A stretch of DNA of 64,000 nt, taken from assembly GCA_032718865.1 (NCBI GenBank), contig JALUTQ010000033.1:496001-560000 (forward strand), given 5' to 3'. Positions 55,338-64,000 of the stretch are shown here, one piece after another (position 1 is the stretch's first letter; every line of letters starts with the position of its first letter). Source of the DNA: Tilletia caries (lineage: Eukaryota > Basidiomycota > Exobasidiomycetes > Tilletiales > Tilletiaceae). Under the pieces are notes generated by a model that had not been told where the DNA came from, did not search any database, and saw only the letters and a program-made list of their open reading frames with translations. Both the position numbers and the translations under genes were made by a program.

Positions 55338-56808
55338 GCGCCAGCGCAAGGAGGAGCAACGGGCGAGGATGAACCGCGCCAGTCGTCAGGGGGCTGCGAC
55401 TGCGCGGATCGCATATCCGATCCCGTCGGCGACTCCACCATCGGCCGGACCGCCATCGGTCATTGGCCATCAAGCTTCCGACATTCGTCGGCAGCATTCT
55501 CTTCCATCGTCATCACTCCAACTCTCGTCAGCATCGAACGCACTCTCGCTTCGCTCACACACACTCCCGGGCAGTCTGCCCGTCGCAAATCAATCCAACC
55601 AGGTCGTCAAGACCATTCCCAACTCCAAGAAGAAGCCCGTGCTTCAGGATCCGTTGGCCGGCTTCCCTCTCAACAAGCAAGGCAAGATTTATGCGAAGGA
55701 TCGCATTCTCGCTTACCCGCCATTCAGCGGTGGAAGCATGTCCCTTCTCACGTCGTCAGGGCTCGAGTTCGACCCCTCCGGCTTCCACTGGTCGAGGATC
55801 AAGCATGTGCTGGCCTCGGCTCTCGAAACATCAACCCGGAGCAACTACGGCGCGGGTATCCAACACTTCCTGGATTTCTGCGATGAGCAGGGCATCCCCC
55901 CTGAGCATCGTCATCCCATTTCTCAAGACCTCCTTCTGGCATTCGTTGTCAGACTCAGCGACACATGTCGCGCGAACACCATCAGCACTTACGTCTCCTC
56001 GCTCGTCACTTGGTACCAGACCTGGAACAGGGTCCTCGTCCGTGGTGACGGAGTCAACCTTGCCATCAAGGCCATCGCCAAGAACGGCCCACCACCTCTC
56101 CCTCTCCGTCCCCCGGTATCGCCAGACGACCTCGACGCCATCTTTGCAGGGCTGGACGTGGCCACAACGCCGCTCCACGCAGCTGTGTGGGCGTGTGCCA
56201 CGCTCTCGTGGTGGTCCATGTGCCGGCTCGGGGAGACAACAATCGCATCTTATCCGATTCGAGCAGACCGACACGTCATGCGCTGCCATTTGCGGGGCAC
56301 AGCGATGTCGGACGCTGGGTTCGAGGTGGCCAGGATCTGGTTGCCCTGGACAAAGACGACAAAGTCCAAGGGTCTCGACAAGTACATTGTCGACTGCGGA
56401 ACCCACACGAACGCGGTGTTTGCCCTCAGGCACCACCTCTCCCTCTCTCCTCACTCGCTCGCGCTGGCCTCGTCTACGCCTCTCTTCGCCTACAAGGCGT
56501 CTCCGACATCCTCGATCCTTACACCGCTGACGAAGCAAGTCTTCCTCGCGGTAATCGACTGCGCGCTCATCAGTGCCGGGCGGGAGACCCATGTCGGTCA
56601 CTCCTTCCGCATTGGGGGAGCCACAGCCCATTGGCGATCGAAGGTCCCCCTTGAGACCATTAAGTTGATGGGGGGTGGCAGACAGATGTCGTCACTCAAT
56701 ACCTTCGTGACCTTGGCAAAGGCCTGGCCGACGCACACTTGCTCACAGCCAACCACATGGCTGCGCGGCGCCTGTCCTGAACATTCCAACATTCCAATAC
56801 AGCTCTGA
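55309..56808 (+). pseudogene. Tyrosine recombinase of Ngaro/DIRS-type retroelement, frameshifted before the Tyr
   Basis: The open frame overlaps the RT/RNase H end by 29 bp. The fold of a tyrosine recombinase is visible: an N-terminal SAM-like segment (TSTRSNYGAGIQHFLDFCDE), first catalytic Arg in MCRLGE, then HSFRIGGAT with the His-x-x-Arg pair. The expected final motif with the nucleophilic Tyr is absent from this frame. In the next frame, directly after the six-G run at about 56670-56675, WQTDVVTQYLRDL occurs with the Tyr. A single-base loss in the G-run explains this. It may be a real mutation or a sequencing error. Confidence 0.8.
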
Positions 56809-57230
56809 ACTGCTGCTCTCCATTCTCATAGGCCATTTTGCCTGGGCCATTTGCCCTTGTCGATAACTTCTCCACTTCTCAACTAAAGTCCACATGGACA
56901 TCACGTAGCATTGATCCTTTTACATACATCAGATCCCTCCGTGCGTAGGGTGCATCGTCAGCCTCTAGCCCATTCTGGCCCATTGGCCCGCCGCGGCCTG
57001 CTCGTCTACTACGTTCAGGCCTGCCTTCGGGATCCTAGGGACGGCGGGCCGGCCTGTCCAAAATTGGACCTCAGCTGACCGAGACCCCATTAGGATCTTC
57101 CTATGCACGTGTATCATTACTGATCCACTTGGTGCACAAGATCACATGATCGTCGACGCAGTCAACGCCGAGGAAGAAGTTGACTCATCAGGGACGCACA
57201 TATAAGCACCTATATACAACATTCACATTT
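56809..57230. other. 3' region of retroelement, non-coding
   Basis: Contains repeats of GGGCCATTTGCC/GGCCCATTGGCCC similar to the segment that interrupts the RT (about 53820-53900), and a GC-rich inverted pair GGCCCGCCG/CGGCGGGCC (about 56983 and 57042). These could be part of the terminal repeat system of the retroelement. Confidence 0.45.
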
Positions 57231-57235
57231 CGCTA

Positions 57236-57480
57236 TTACTTTGTGCTGACAGTGAAGCCAGCCTCAAGCCATGAATCCAAGCACATGATGGCAGTGACAG
57301 TAGACCCAGCCAGGCGATTTCGACGCTTGGTAACGAGCTCTCCACCTCTGGAAAATGCTGCCTCCGAAGGAACACTCGTGGCAGGGATGGCAAGAATGTC
57401 GCGCGCCATTTGCGAGTTGAGGTTTTCCTGGTGGAATGCGGTGATAGAGTAGCAGAGAAAGACACAGCGAGGAGGGGGAG
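57236..57480 (-). pseudogene. hAT transposase C-terminal dimerisation segment (remnant)
   Basis: The minus-strand frame contains NSQMARDILAIPATSVPSE, AFSRGGELVTKRRNRL and IMCLDSWLEAGF, the diagnostic hAT dimerisation motif. Upstream of it the frame degenerates and no DDE core, zinc finger or RNase H-like fold was found within the unit. Confidence 0.88.
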
Positions 57481-58428
57481 AAGAGCAGAGGGGAAGGTAG
57501 CGTGTCGAGACGCGTCGCGACTCGCGACTCGCGAATATATCGGGCAATTCGGGTTATCCGGTCCGCCTCCCCGACCGCCCGCAGTGGCAAGAAAAAAAAT
57601 TCCTGACCTGGGTGCGTACCTTACCAGAGTGTTCCCCTAACTTTTTCGCCTTGTTGAATAACAGGTCGCTGGGGGCTGGGAGTGGGATTTAAATACAGAC
57701 TTAGTCAACAAAGTTAAGTAGCAGCAACTTACGCCTTGGAACCATAGTGACCTGGCTGTCGGCTGAAGCCCAGAGGCCAGGGTGTCCCTCAGACTCGATG
57801 TGGACCTCAGACCCTTATGACCTGGTAGAGATGTGCGAAGACGTGACTGGGGGGGCGTCCTCTCCCCCTCCCCTTTTCGCGAATCTTTTTGTATCAGAAA
57901 GGTCACCAAATCTCAGCCCAGCACGGCTACGCAGAAGCTCAAGGTAGCTTCGCTACCCTTCGTCTGCTTCGCCATGCGGCTGCGACTTGCGATCGTAGCT
58001 ACGAGCATCTATATCATTGTCCATGTAACATTTTTGAATGTTGATCAAACTTGCGTGAAAAAAAAGGGATTGAGGAACTTCACACACGTAATCATCCCGC
58101 ACGGCTGTATCTACCAAGGAAGCAGAAAGCAAAGAATGATATGTCATATGATGGCTTCGCGCGGAGAGAGACAATTGACTAACAAGACGGAGAATAGCTG
58201 CGAGCGCAATGAAGATAAGATTAAAAGACTGAGGAGAAAAAGGCGTGAGGCTAATGCAGAAGGAGAGGTTAGGGGATAGGAAACATAAGCGGCCGGGGAA
58301 GCAGACGGAAGGGACGTAGAAGACGGGTGAAGGCTGAGACCGGAGACGAATGGGCAAAGGAATGCCAACAGAGCTTGATGCGAAGGTAAGGGAATATAGA
58401 AGAGGCAAGAGCACAGCAGAAAGAAAGT

Positions 58429-58479
58429 CAGATCAGGTCAGATCAGGTCAGGTCAGCCGTCAGGTCAGGTCAGGTCCAG
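58429..58479 (+). repeat. CAGGT microsatellite
   Basis: About ten tandem, slightly interrupted copies of CAGGT/CAGAT directly next to the 3' end of the MDH fragment. Confidence 0.85.
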
Positions 58480-58489
58480 TGTTGAACAT

Positions 58490-58960
58490 ACTATTGGAGT
58501 ATGGAACCCTGGGCGACTTGAGAGAGGAGAAGCACAATGGTGACGCCGAAGGTGGCCACCGACGACGGACACATTGACCTCGGCGGGCTTGACGTTGGCA
58601 ATGTCGAAGTGGAAGGTGGAGGCGCGTGTGATGTCAAAGGTGGTGACCCGTGACACAGAACAGACTGTACGAAGATATGCAGTGATGAGCACCATTTTAA
58701 CTCATGAAGCGTCAGAGCCGTTAGAAGAGGGAGAGGGGGGGTCGGGGGGGAAAACCCACCGCTTGGGGTCGTAAAGACTTGAAGACCTCGGCGACGATGG
58801 GCACGGTGGAGTTGACGGGGTTGGAGATGACGAGGTGGTGTGCTTTGGGAGCAACCTTGGCAGCGGCTTTGTCGAGGGAGAGAGCTGTCCGATGGGGCAT
58901 GGTGAGTGAGGAAAGTCAGTCTACTCATCTTGACGACGTCGACCGGATTCATAAGAGCAG
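58490..58960 (-). pseudogene. Malate dehydrogenase gene fragments
   Basis: Minus strand. One piece reads AAAKVAPKAHHLVISNPVNS and TVPIVAEVFK, then after a frame change YDPKR. After an intron-like gap a second piece reads VTTFDITRASTFHFDIANVK, PAEVNVSVVGGH, then in another frame FGVTIVLLLSQVAQGS. These match the middle of mitochondrial-type malate dehydrogenase in order (SNPVNS, VTTLD-R, VVGGHSG). At least two frameshifts break it; the catalytic C-terminal half and the NAD-binding N terminus are missing. Confidence 0.85.
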
Positions 58961-59685
58961 AGAGCTGAAAAAAAACGAATGGGTGAGTAAGGACCTAACC
59001 CGGAGCACCTGATGCAGATGCGCGTATAAACACGAGGCTCACCTTGGATGACAATTCGGGAGTGCTGACTGCTGGGCCGGACTCAGAATGGGAACAAAGC
59101 AGAGACTGGTATGGGTAAGTGGTATCAGCCATCAGGTTAAGCAAGAAAAAGCAAAACAGCGGTGAGCATCATTAACTTGAACCTTGGTGAGCAGAGAGCG
59201 GTTAAAAAGAAATCGAGAGGGGGATTGTTCAATTCGCATGATGCTTGTCGGGCTTCGATGGAAGCGTGAAGAAAGGCTGGCGGTGTTGGTTGTCGTCTGT
59301 CGAGTGTCGAAATGAACTGATTACGTATGCAAGATTTCTGCACTCTGTGCTTATGTAAGGAAAACCAAACTTTGGCTCAAGGACAGATCAGTCAATTCTG
59401 ATGCTACAACCACGAAACCTGTGCCAGAAGTTGCAGGACTAGATTTGGTCAAGGGTCTACTGATTCAGAATGGTGTGTTGTGTTGGTAGTTGCGAAGAAA
59501 AGTCCCAAACTACGAGCCTGAATGGCAAAAAGCTTACGGCCGTAAGGCGGGAGCCGCCCTATAACCCCTTAACTAAAGTTAGGGGAATTCTACCCGCCCG
59601 CTCAACATTCTACCGCAAAAATCTCAGCCCGTACCCGTACCCGGACCGGGTACCCGTTCGGGCGGGTATCCGATCAACAACACTG
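58961..59685. other. Right end of the hAT-like unit, non-coding
   Basis: No gene recognised. It contains a palindrome CTTACGGCCGTAAG (about 59533) and GGGTACCCG-type subterminal repeats next to the right TIR. Confidence 0.5.
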
Positions 59686-59693
59686 ATTAGAAC

Positions 59694-60397
59694 ACCACAC
59701 AGTGCGAGGACGGCTGGTGCATTGGTGCCTGTCGATCTTGCCCGCTGAGCTCGAATTACCGCAGACGGCGGAGGTCGACGCGCCGACGGCTGCTGGTGGA
59801 GGTGCGATGAGCGGTGAGCGGTGAGCGGTGAGCAGGCGAGCAGGGCCAGTTTCGTTCCTCGTTCTTGTCTGGCGCGCGTGCTGGCGGCTGCGCTCTTCCG
59901 GGCGGCGGCGAAGGCTTCGCTGGGCTCTCGGCCGAGAAGTGGATGAGGAGGCAGCACGTGGAGGTTGGGAAGCGGTGAGACCCTGGGTGGAGAGTCTTAC
60001 GCCCGCGTCTCCGCTTTCGACTGAGTTGTGACTTGTCCGACACGCTCGTTCTCCCCTCAGCCGAACGCCGACTGCGGACTGATCCAAGTTGGCGTGTCGT
60101 GCACTCGCTGTTGGACGATACTTGCGAGTTGCGGGTGGGTATTACACGCTGGTCGTCACCGATCGTCGTGCTCTTGCTCTATCTTGCTCTTGCTCGCGTA
60201 CACACGGTCTACAGGAGCATCCCCATCGGAGGTTCGTACGTGCTGGACTGGCTGGCTGGCTGGCTGCTGTGGTGCTGCTGTTGCTTGTCGCACTCTCCAG
60301 ATTTCTCATCTCGCTCTTTTTCTCATCTCGCAGCCCGAACCGAGCGCAGAACGCCTGCGAATTGCGATCCTGAGTACAAGAAGAGAAAAGTAAAGTG
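59694..60397. promoter_or_regulatory. Upstream region and leader of the last gene
   Basis: GC-rich region with a GAGCGGT tandem repeat (about 59808-59833). It lies between the right TSD of the hAT-like unit and the next start codon, so the insertion sits about 0.7 kb upstream of this gene. No core promoter element is clear. Confidence 0.45.
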
Positions 60398-63250
60398 ATG
60401 GGCATGCCTCCGCCGCTGCCGCTGCCGCCCTCTGCTGCTGGATCTCCCACCGCGAGCAACAACAACAGCAACAGCAACAGCAACCCGGTAGCCGGCGCAG
60501 GACCGTCCTCAGCAACAGCAACGCGCTTCACCGCATCCTCGTCGTCGCCCTCCATGTCCCAGCCAGCAGCAGCAGGACTCGACACCGCGAAGCGCAGGCG
60601 TCTCGACGATCCCATCGCACAGCAGGCAGCCACCGCATCCTACCGCGCTCACCAGCACACCCACGCACCCGAGCCATCCACCCATCGCACAGCCAACCCC
60701 AGCCAAAACAACGCCAGGTCATACCCGCCTTCCTACCATAAAGGCCGCAGAGGCTCCTCCCTCTCCCCACCGCCCACCGGATCCTCCTCATCCACCTACC
60801 ACCATCCGCCCGCCGCCGCCCTCCCACACTCTCGCTCCCACCAGTCCGGGGGCCTCGTCCCCAATCCACCCCCGCTGCCTGCCGCATCCGGTTATTCATC
60901 CCGATCATCCATATCCGCAGCAGCAGCCGCAGCCTATGCTCAGAACCCACCCACCTCGGCTGGCACCTCATCTTCCGAAGCACGGTCGCCCCTTCCCTCG
61001 CTCGGCAATCCACCAGGCTCTGCGGGCGGCGTGTCTCCCTTTCCCAATGCTCCGTCGCCCACAACCTCCCTCGCACGTCGCAGAGGTGATGTAGCACAGG
61101 CAAAGGCATCGCGTCTCCACATCCATACCGGATCATCCTCCTCGAGCGCTCAACAGCAGCAGCAACAGCAACAACAGCAGCAGCAACAACCACAGCAACA
61201 AGGAGGCGGAGGAGGAGGAGGGGGAGGAGGCGGCAGTGCGTACTACCACCAACCCTCGCACCAGCACGACAACACCCGTCTCCACCACCACCATCTACAA
61301 CATCCCCACCACCACCATCACCATTCGCACCAGGGCTATCCAGCCGCCCGGAGCGCACCGCCTCACAAGATTACTTTCGGCGACGACGCGAACCTGCCCC
61401 CTATTAACCCCTCGGGACCGGCTGGAGCGGCCTCATCTCACTACAACCCCTCATCTCGCTCCCAGCGTGGCGGTCCGCCCGGCGGGGGTTCTAGCGGCGG
61501 CGGTGCAGGAGGAGGAGGAGGAGGAGGCGGGGGCGGGGTTCCCGGCGGCAATAGTGGACCAGCTATCAACGAGATCCCGCCTGTCCCCTTCTCGTCGTCC
61601 CAGCCTGCTCCCCCGGCTTCTTCGTACTCAAGCCATCATCATCACCAGCAGCAGCCAAGTGCTCGGGCTAGCGGAGGCGGCAGTGGGGCCTACTACCACA
61701 GCTCTGGTAACAACAATAACAACAACAACAGTAGTGTCGAGCCTGCTACTGCTGGGTCATACGGACGAAGCACAAGTACTAACACCCGAGACGCGGCTGC
61801 CAGCAGGAATCACGAAGAGGGTCGTTCCAGTGGCGCGCTTGCTCCTGCTCCTGTACCGGCGGCCTTGGCACGTACCAGCAGCCTCACGCGTCCGAACGGC
61901 GCGGCTGCAGCGTCGACCACGACGGCGTCGAATGGAGCGAATGCAAGTGCTCCCACCCCCACCCCCACTCCTGCCCCTGGCCCTGCTGGTGCCGGTGCGG
62001 GACCGAGCGCGAACCCAGGCTCGGGCTTCCCCCCTGGTTTCGTGCCCCACACCGCCACGCTTCCCTCGCCCGCATACCACACCATGCGCAGCCAGCAGCA
62101 CCAGGCCGGCCTTGCCCATAACATCTATGGACGCAACTTGGCTGCCTCCTCCTCCTCCGGCGGACCGGGAGCCGGAGCCGGAGCCGGTCATGCTGCTGGC
62201 GCTCATGGCGAACGGGGTGCCGAGGGTCAGAGTCAGCCGGTTGGAGGGGCATCCTCATCATCCCAGCCGATCGGTCTGTTCCCACATCCACCCCGCACGG
62301 CAGGTCTCCAGCCACCCCGGACTGCCCAACCTCTGCCTGAACATCTGGGCGCCCTGCCCCCGAGCGCGAAGTCGTCCTTCCTGGGTCTCTTCGCGTCCTT
62401 CTACGACTCCCTCTCTGACAGCCGCACTCTCAAGGCGACGCTGGAGGATCAGGTCAGGCGGAGTAATGCGCTGTTGAGCACGTTGCAGCGCTCGAGGGAT
62501 GTGTTGGAGGAGGTCGTCGAGCGGAAAGTCGGGGAGGTTAGGAGGGAGTGGGAGGGGAGGGTTCGGGAGTTGGAGGGCAGGGTGAGAGAGTTGGAGGGGT
62601 ACAGTCCCTTGTCGCCTCCTTCTCTTGTGTTGGGGCCGGAGGAAGCGGCGCGGAGGAATAATGGAGTTGCCGCCGAGGGGGTTATGGATCTCGATGATGC
62701 AGAGCGCCCGAAGTCGTCGGCGGCCGCGACGGTCGATAAAGTCCATGAAGCACTGGAGGGTGTGATGGACGCGGCTGCGGAGGAGGAGGCTGAGGTCGAT
62801 CAGCTGATGGAAGAGGCCGCTGCCGAGACACAGACTGCCGGTGCCGGACGGGGTCGTGGGCATGCCAAGAAGGGCGGCAATAAGGCGGCTGCTGCCGCTG
62901 AGGAGAAGAAGGCGGACGGAGCAGGAGGAGGAGGGCGCAGCAAGGGCAAGGCTGGCGCTGAAAGGGATTCATCTACGAGTTTGGAACTTGTCGATCGGGG
63001 CGGCGGCGGGGGCGATGACGATGACGACGACAGAGACGCACCCGAGGAGGGTGCTGCTGGGGATGACGGAGCGCTGCGGAAAGGGGCCGGGCGCGAAGGG
63101 GTGGAGCGTGGGGAGAAGCTGTCGATCGGTGGTGGTGGTGCGGCGGCTGTCGCGGGGGCGGGTGTCCATCGACGGCCGCGCCGCGGGACGAATGCGGCTC
63201 TTACTGCGCCCTTGGGGACGGCGGTTGCGGCACCGACGGCGGACGAGTGA
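60398..63250 (+). CDS. Low-complexity, probably nuclear coiled-coil protein
   Basis: 950 residues in one open frame from the ATG at 60398 (the frame opens three bases earlier at a GTG). The first about 640 residues are runs of Ser, Asn, Gln (CAGCAA tract near 61155-61200), Gly and His, with a basic cluster AKRRRLDD near residue 66 that could be a nuclear localisation signal. Residues about 660-730 are the only ordered part: SSFLGLFASFYDSLSDSRTL and LEDQVRRSNALLSTLQRSRD, then heptad-like RVRELEGRVRELEG. The C-terminal about 200 residues are acidic and Gly/Ala-rich. I do not recognise the family; the coiled-coil block suggests a conserved fungal scaffold or transcription-related protein. Confidence 0.75.
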   Translation: MGMPPPLPLPPSAAGSPTASNNNSNSNSNPVAGAGPSSATATRFTASSSSPSMSQPAAAGLDTAKRRRLDDPIAQQAATASYRAHQHTHAPEPSTHRTANPSQNNARSYPPSYHKGRRGSSLSPPPTGSSSSTYHHPPAAALPHSRSHQSGGLVPNPPPLPAASGYSSRSSISAAAAAAYAQNPPTSAGTSSSEARSPLPSLGNPPGSAGGVSPFPNAPSPTTSLARRRGDVAQAKASRLHIHTGSSSSSAQQQQQQQQQQQQQPQQQGGGGGGGGGGGSAYYHQPSHQHDNTRLHHHHLQHPHHHHHHSHQGYPAARSAPPHKITFGDDANLPPINPSGPAGAASSHYNPSSRSQRGGPPGGGSSGGGAGGGGGGGGGGVPGGNSGPAINEIPPVPFSSSQPAPPASSYSSHHHHQQQPSARASGGGSGAYYHSSGNNNNNNNSSVEPATAGSYGRSTSTNTRDAAASRNHEEGRSSGALAPAPVPAALARTSSLTRPNGAAAASTTTASNGANASAPTPTPTPAPGPAGAGAGPSANPGSGFPPGFVPHTATLPSPAYHTMRSQQHQAGLAHNIYGRNLAASSSSGGPGAGAGAGHAAGAHGERGAEGQSQPVGGASSSSQPIGLFPHPPRTAGLQPPRTAQPLPEHLGALPPSAKSSFLGLFASFYDSLSDSRTLKATLEDQVRRSNALLSTLQRSRDVLEEVVERKVGEVRREWEGRVRELEGRVRELEGYSPLSPPSLVLGPEEAARRNNGVAAEGVMDLDDAERPKSSAAATVDKVHEALEGVMDAAAEEEAEVDQLMEEAAAETQTAGAGRGRGHAKKGGNKAAAAAEEKKADGAGGGGRSKGKAGAERDSSTSLELVDRGGGGGDDDDDDRDAPEEGAAGDDGALRKGAGREGVERGEKLSIGGGGAAAVAGAGVHRRPRRGTNAALTAPLGTAVAAPTADE

Positions 63251-64000
63251 AAAATTTGCTACCATACTTTCGTTCGGAAGGATGGGACGGAAGGAAGGTG
63301 CCGGACTACGATCGGACACCCTCCCCTGGCCCTTGCTCAGCTTGACGTCGGCGATCAAACTTCTCAGCCAGCAGCAGCAGCAACGACAAATAGTACAGGA
63401 ACGCGGCGGATTCCTTCCTAATTTTCGACGTGCGAGCCTTTCCTCCTTCTCGTTACTCCTTCACTTTGACATCCACTCCATTTTTACTTCTTTTTTTTTC
63501 ACTTCACCCCATCTTCCCTTTTCTTTCTTTTCTTCGCCTGCCTCTGCCCCTGCTGGCCTTTAACTTTTCGCGTCTGCCTGTGTTCTTTCCTGAGCTTTAC
63601 ATAACTTGTGTTTCCTCAACCCCCCCCTTTCTGAACCCCCCCCCAAAAGAATTCCTTCGTTTGCTATGTTTCTTCAGTAATCTTGATCGCTTGATCCTTC
63701 TGTTGGCTGGGTACGGACGAGGTCGATGAGGTCGAGGATGCAAAGGACAGCAGCGAGCACCTTGTAAGGATGCTTCTCACGGCTTGTACAACTTTGCAGA
63801 ACCATATATAATCGCTCTTTATTGCGCTTGTCTATGCTTCCATCGCAGTACCAAAGCTGCGCTCCACCCTGGTCGTTCGAGGATCTCCTTGGCTCGCCTT
63901 TGTGTCCATTGCACGTTCCCCCACGCACCCCAGCCGGCCTGAAAACGTTGCCAACTGAGGATAGCTAGATCCCAATGGATGAGGAAGTCGTCAAAGCTGT
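63251..64000. other. 3' flank of the last gene, no gene recognised
   Basis: T-rich and C-rich stretches (for example near 63480-63540 and 63620-63645) fit a 3' untranslated region. Nothing coding is supported up to the window end. Confidence 0.5.

Larger units (their letters stand above)
57632..59587. repeat. 13-bp inverted repeats bounding the MDH-fragment region
   Basis: TTCCCCTAACTTT (57632-57644) is exactly inverted at 59575-59587. They enclose the malate dehydrogenase pieces and could be the ends of a further nested element, but no TSD was recognised. Confidence 0.4.
51291..59685. mobile_element. hAT-like unit, 8395 bp, containing a retroelement and gene fragments
   Basis: CAGTGTTGTTGAT at 51291 is inverted at the right end (to 59685). 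The 8-bp direct repeat ATTAGAAC flanks it (51283-51290 and 59686-59693). Both ends carry CGGGCGGGT-type subterminal motifs. Inside, a hAT transposase C-terminal segment lies on the minus strand at about 57240-57440, supporting the superfamily. Most of the interior is a decayed tyrosine-recombinase retroelement and malate dehydrogenase pieces. Confidence 0.8.

Noticed and set aside
61236..62863. Large alternative frames within the last gene
   Set aside because: Shadows of the low-complexity coding frame; no independent motif.
1..64000. tRNA, rRNA, CRISPR or bacterial-type operons
   Set aside because: None of their signatures was recognised on either strand; the intron-rich genes show this is eukaryotic DNA.

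Overview
The window is nuclear DNA from a filamentous-type fungus, most likely a basidiomycete. Genes are GC-rich and cut by many short introns (about 65-100 nt, GTRNGT...YAG). The protein set fits: a PEX6 peroxisomal AAA ATPase, a heme-thiolate peroxidase, a CAP-domain secreted protein, a subtilisin with fibronectin-like tail, and basidiomycete-style transposons (Ty3, Ngaro/DIRS-like, hAT, Helitron-like). I cannot name the genus. No rRNA, tRNA or CRISPR was seen.

Layout. 1-21.9 kb is mostly ordinary gene space: PEX6 (minus, 3' end outside the window) diverges from a very long gene that joins a low-complexity head, a complete GAR transformylase (ADE8/PurN) domain and gelsolin repeats in one reading frame. 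Then come a secreted CAP protein, a small TIR element, a heme-thiolate peroxidase, a four-TM membrane protein of unknown role and GIR2 (RWD/DFRP2). 22.6-29.9 kb holds copy 1 of a segmental duplication (a Sfk1/Frag1-like membrane protein and the broken tail of a subtilisin). It is interrupted by a 1.0 kb TIR element and by a 4.0 kb insertion with Helitron-like ends. Copy 2 at 43.6-48.4 kb is uninterrupted and serves as the empty site for both insertions. 29.9-36.6 kb is a complete Ty3-type LTR retrotransposon with identical-looking LTRs, a 5-bp TSD and an RNase H domain split around the integrase. 36.6-40.3 kb is a nest of inverted-repeat elements, one of which carries pieces of an NADP-glutamate dehydrogenase gene. 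40.7-42.5 kb is a secreted esterase.

49.2-59.7 kb is a second transposon cluster. A 2.1 kb TIR element encodes a Myb/SANT-like protein that is interrupted by a 671-bp hAT-type insertion. Immediately next to it lies an 8.4 kb unit with hAT-like TIRs and an 8-bp TSD. That unit contains a decayed tyrosine-recombinase retroelement (gag, RT/RNase H, recombinase), the C-terminal dimerisation segment of a hAT transposase, and fragments of a malate dehydrogenase gene. The last gene (60.4-63.3 kb) encodes a low-complexity, probably nuclear, coiled-coil protein.

The host genes do not form a pathway cluster. The unifying theme is repeated transposition into one locus, with insertion order readable from split target-site duplications and from the paralogous empty site, plus repeated capture of metabolic gene fragments.
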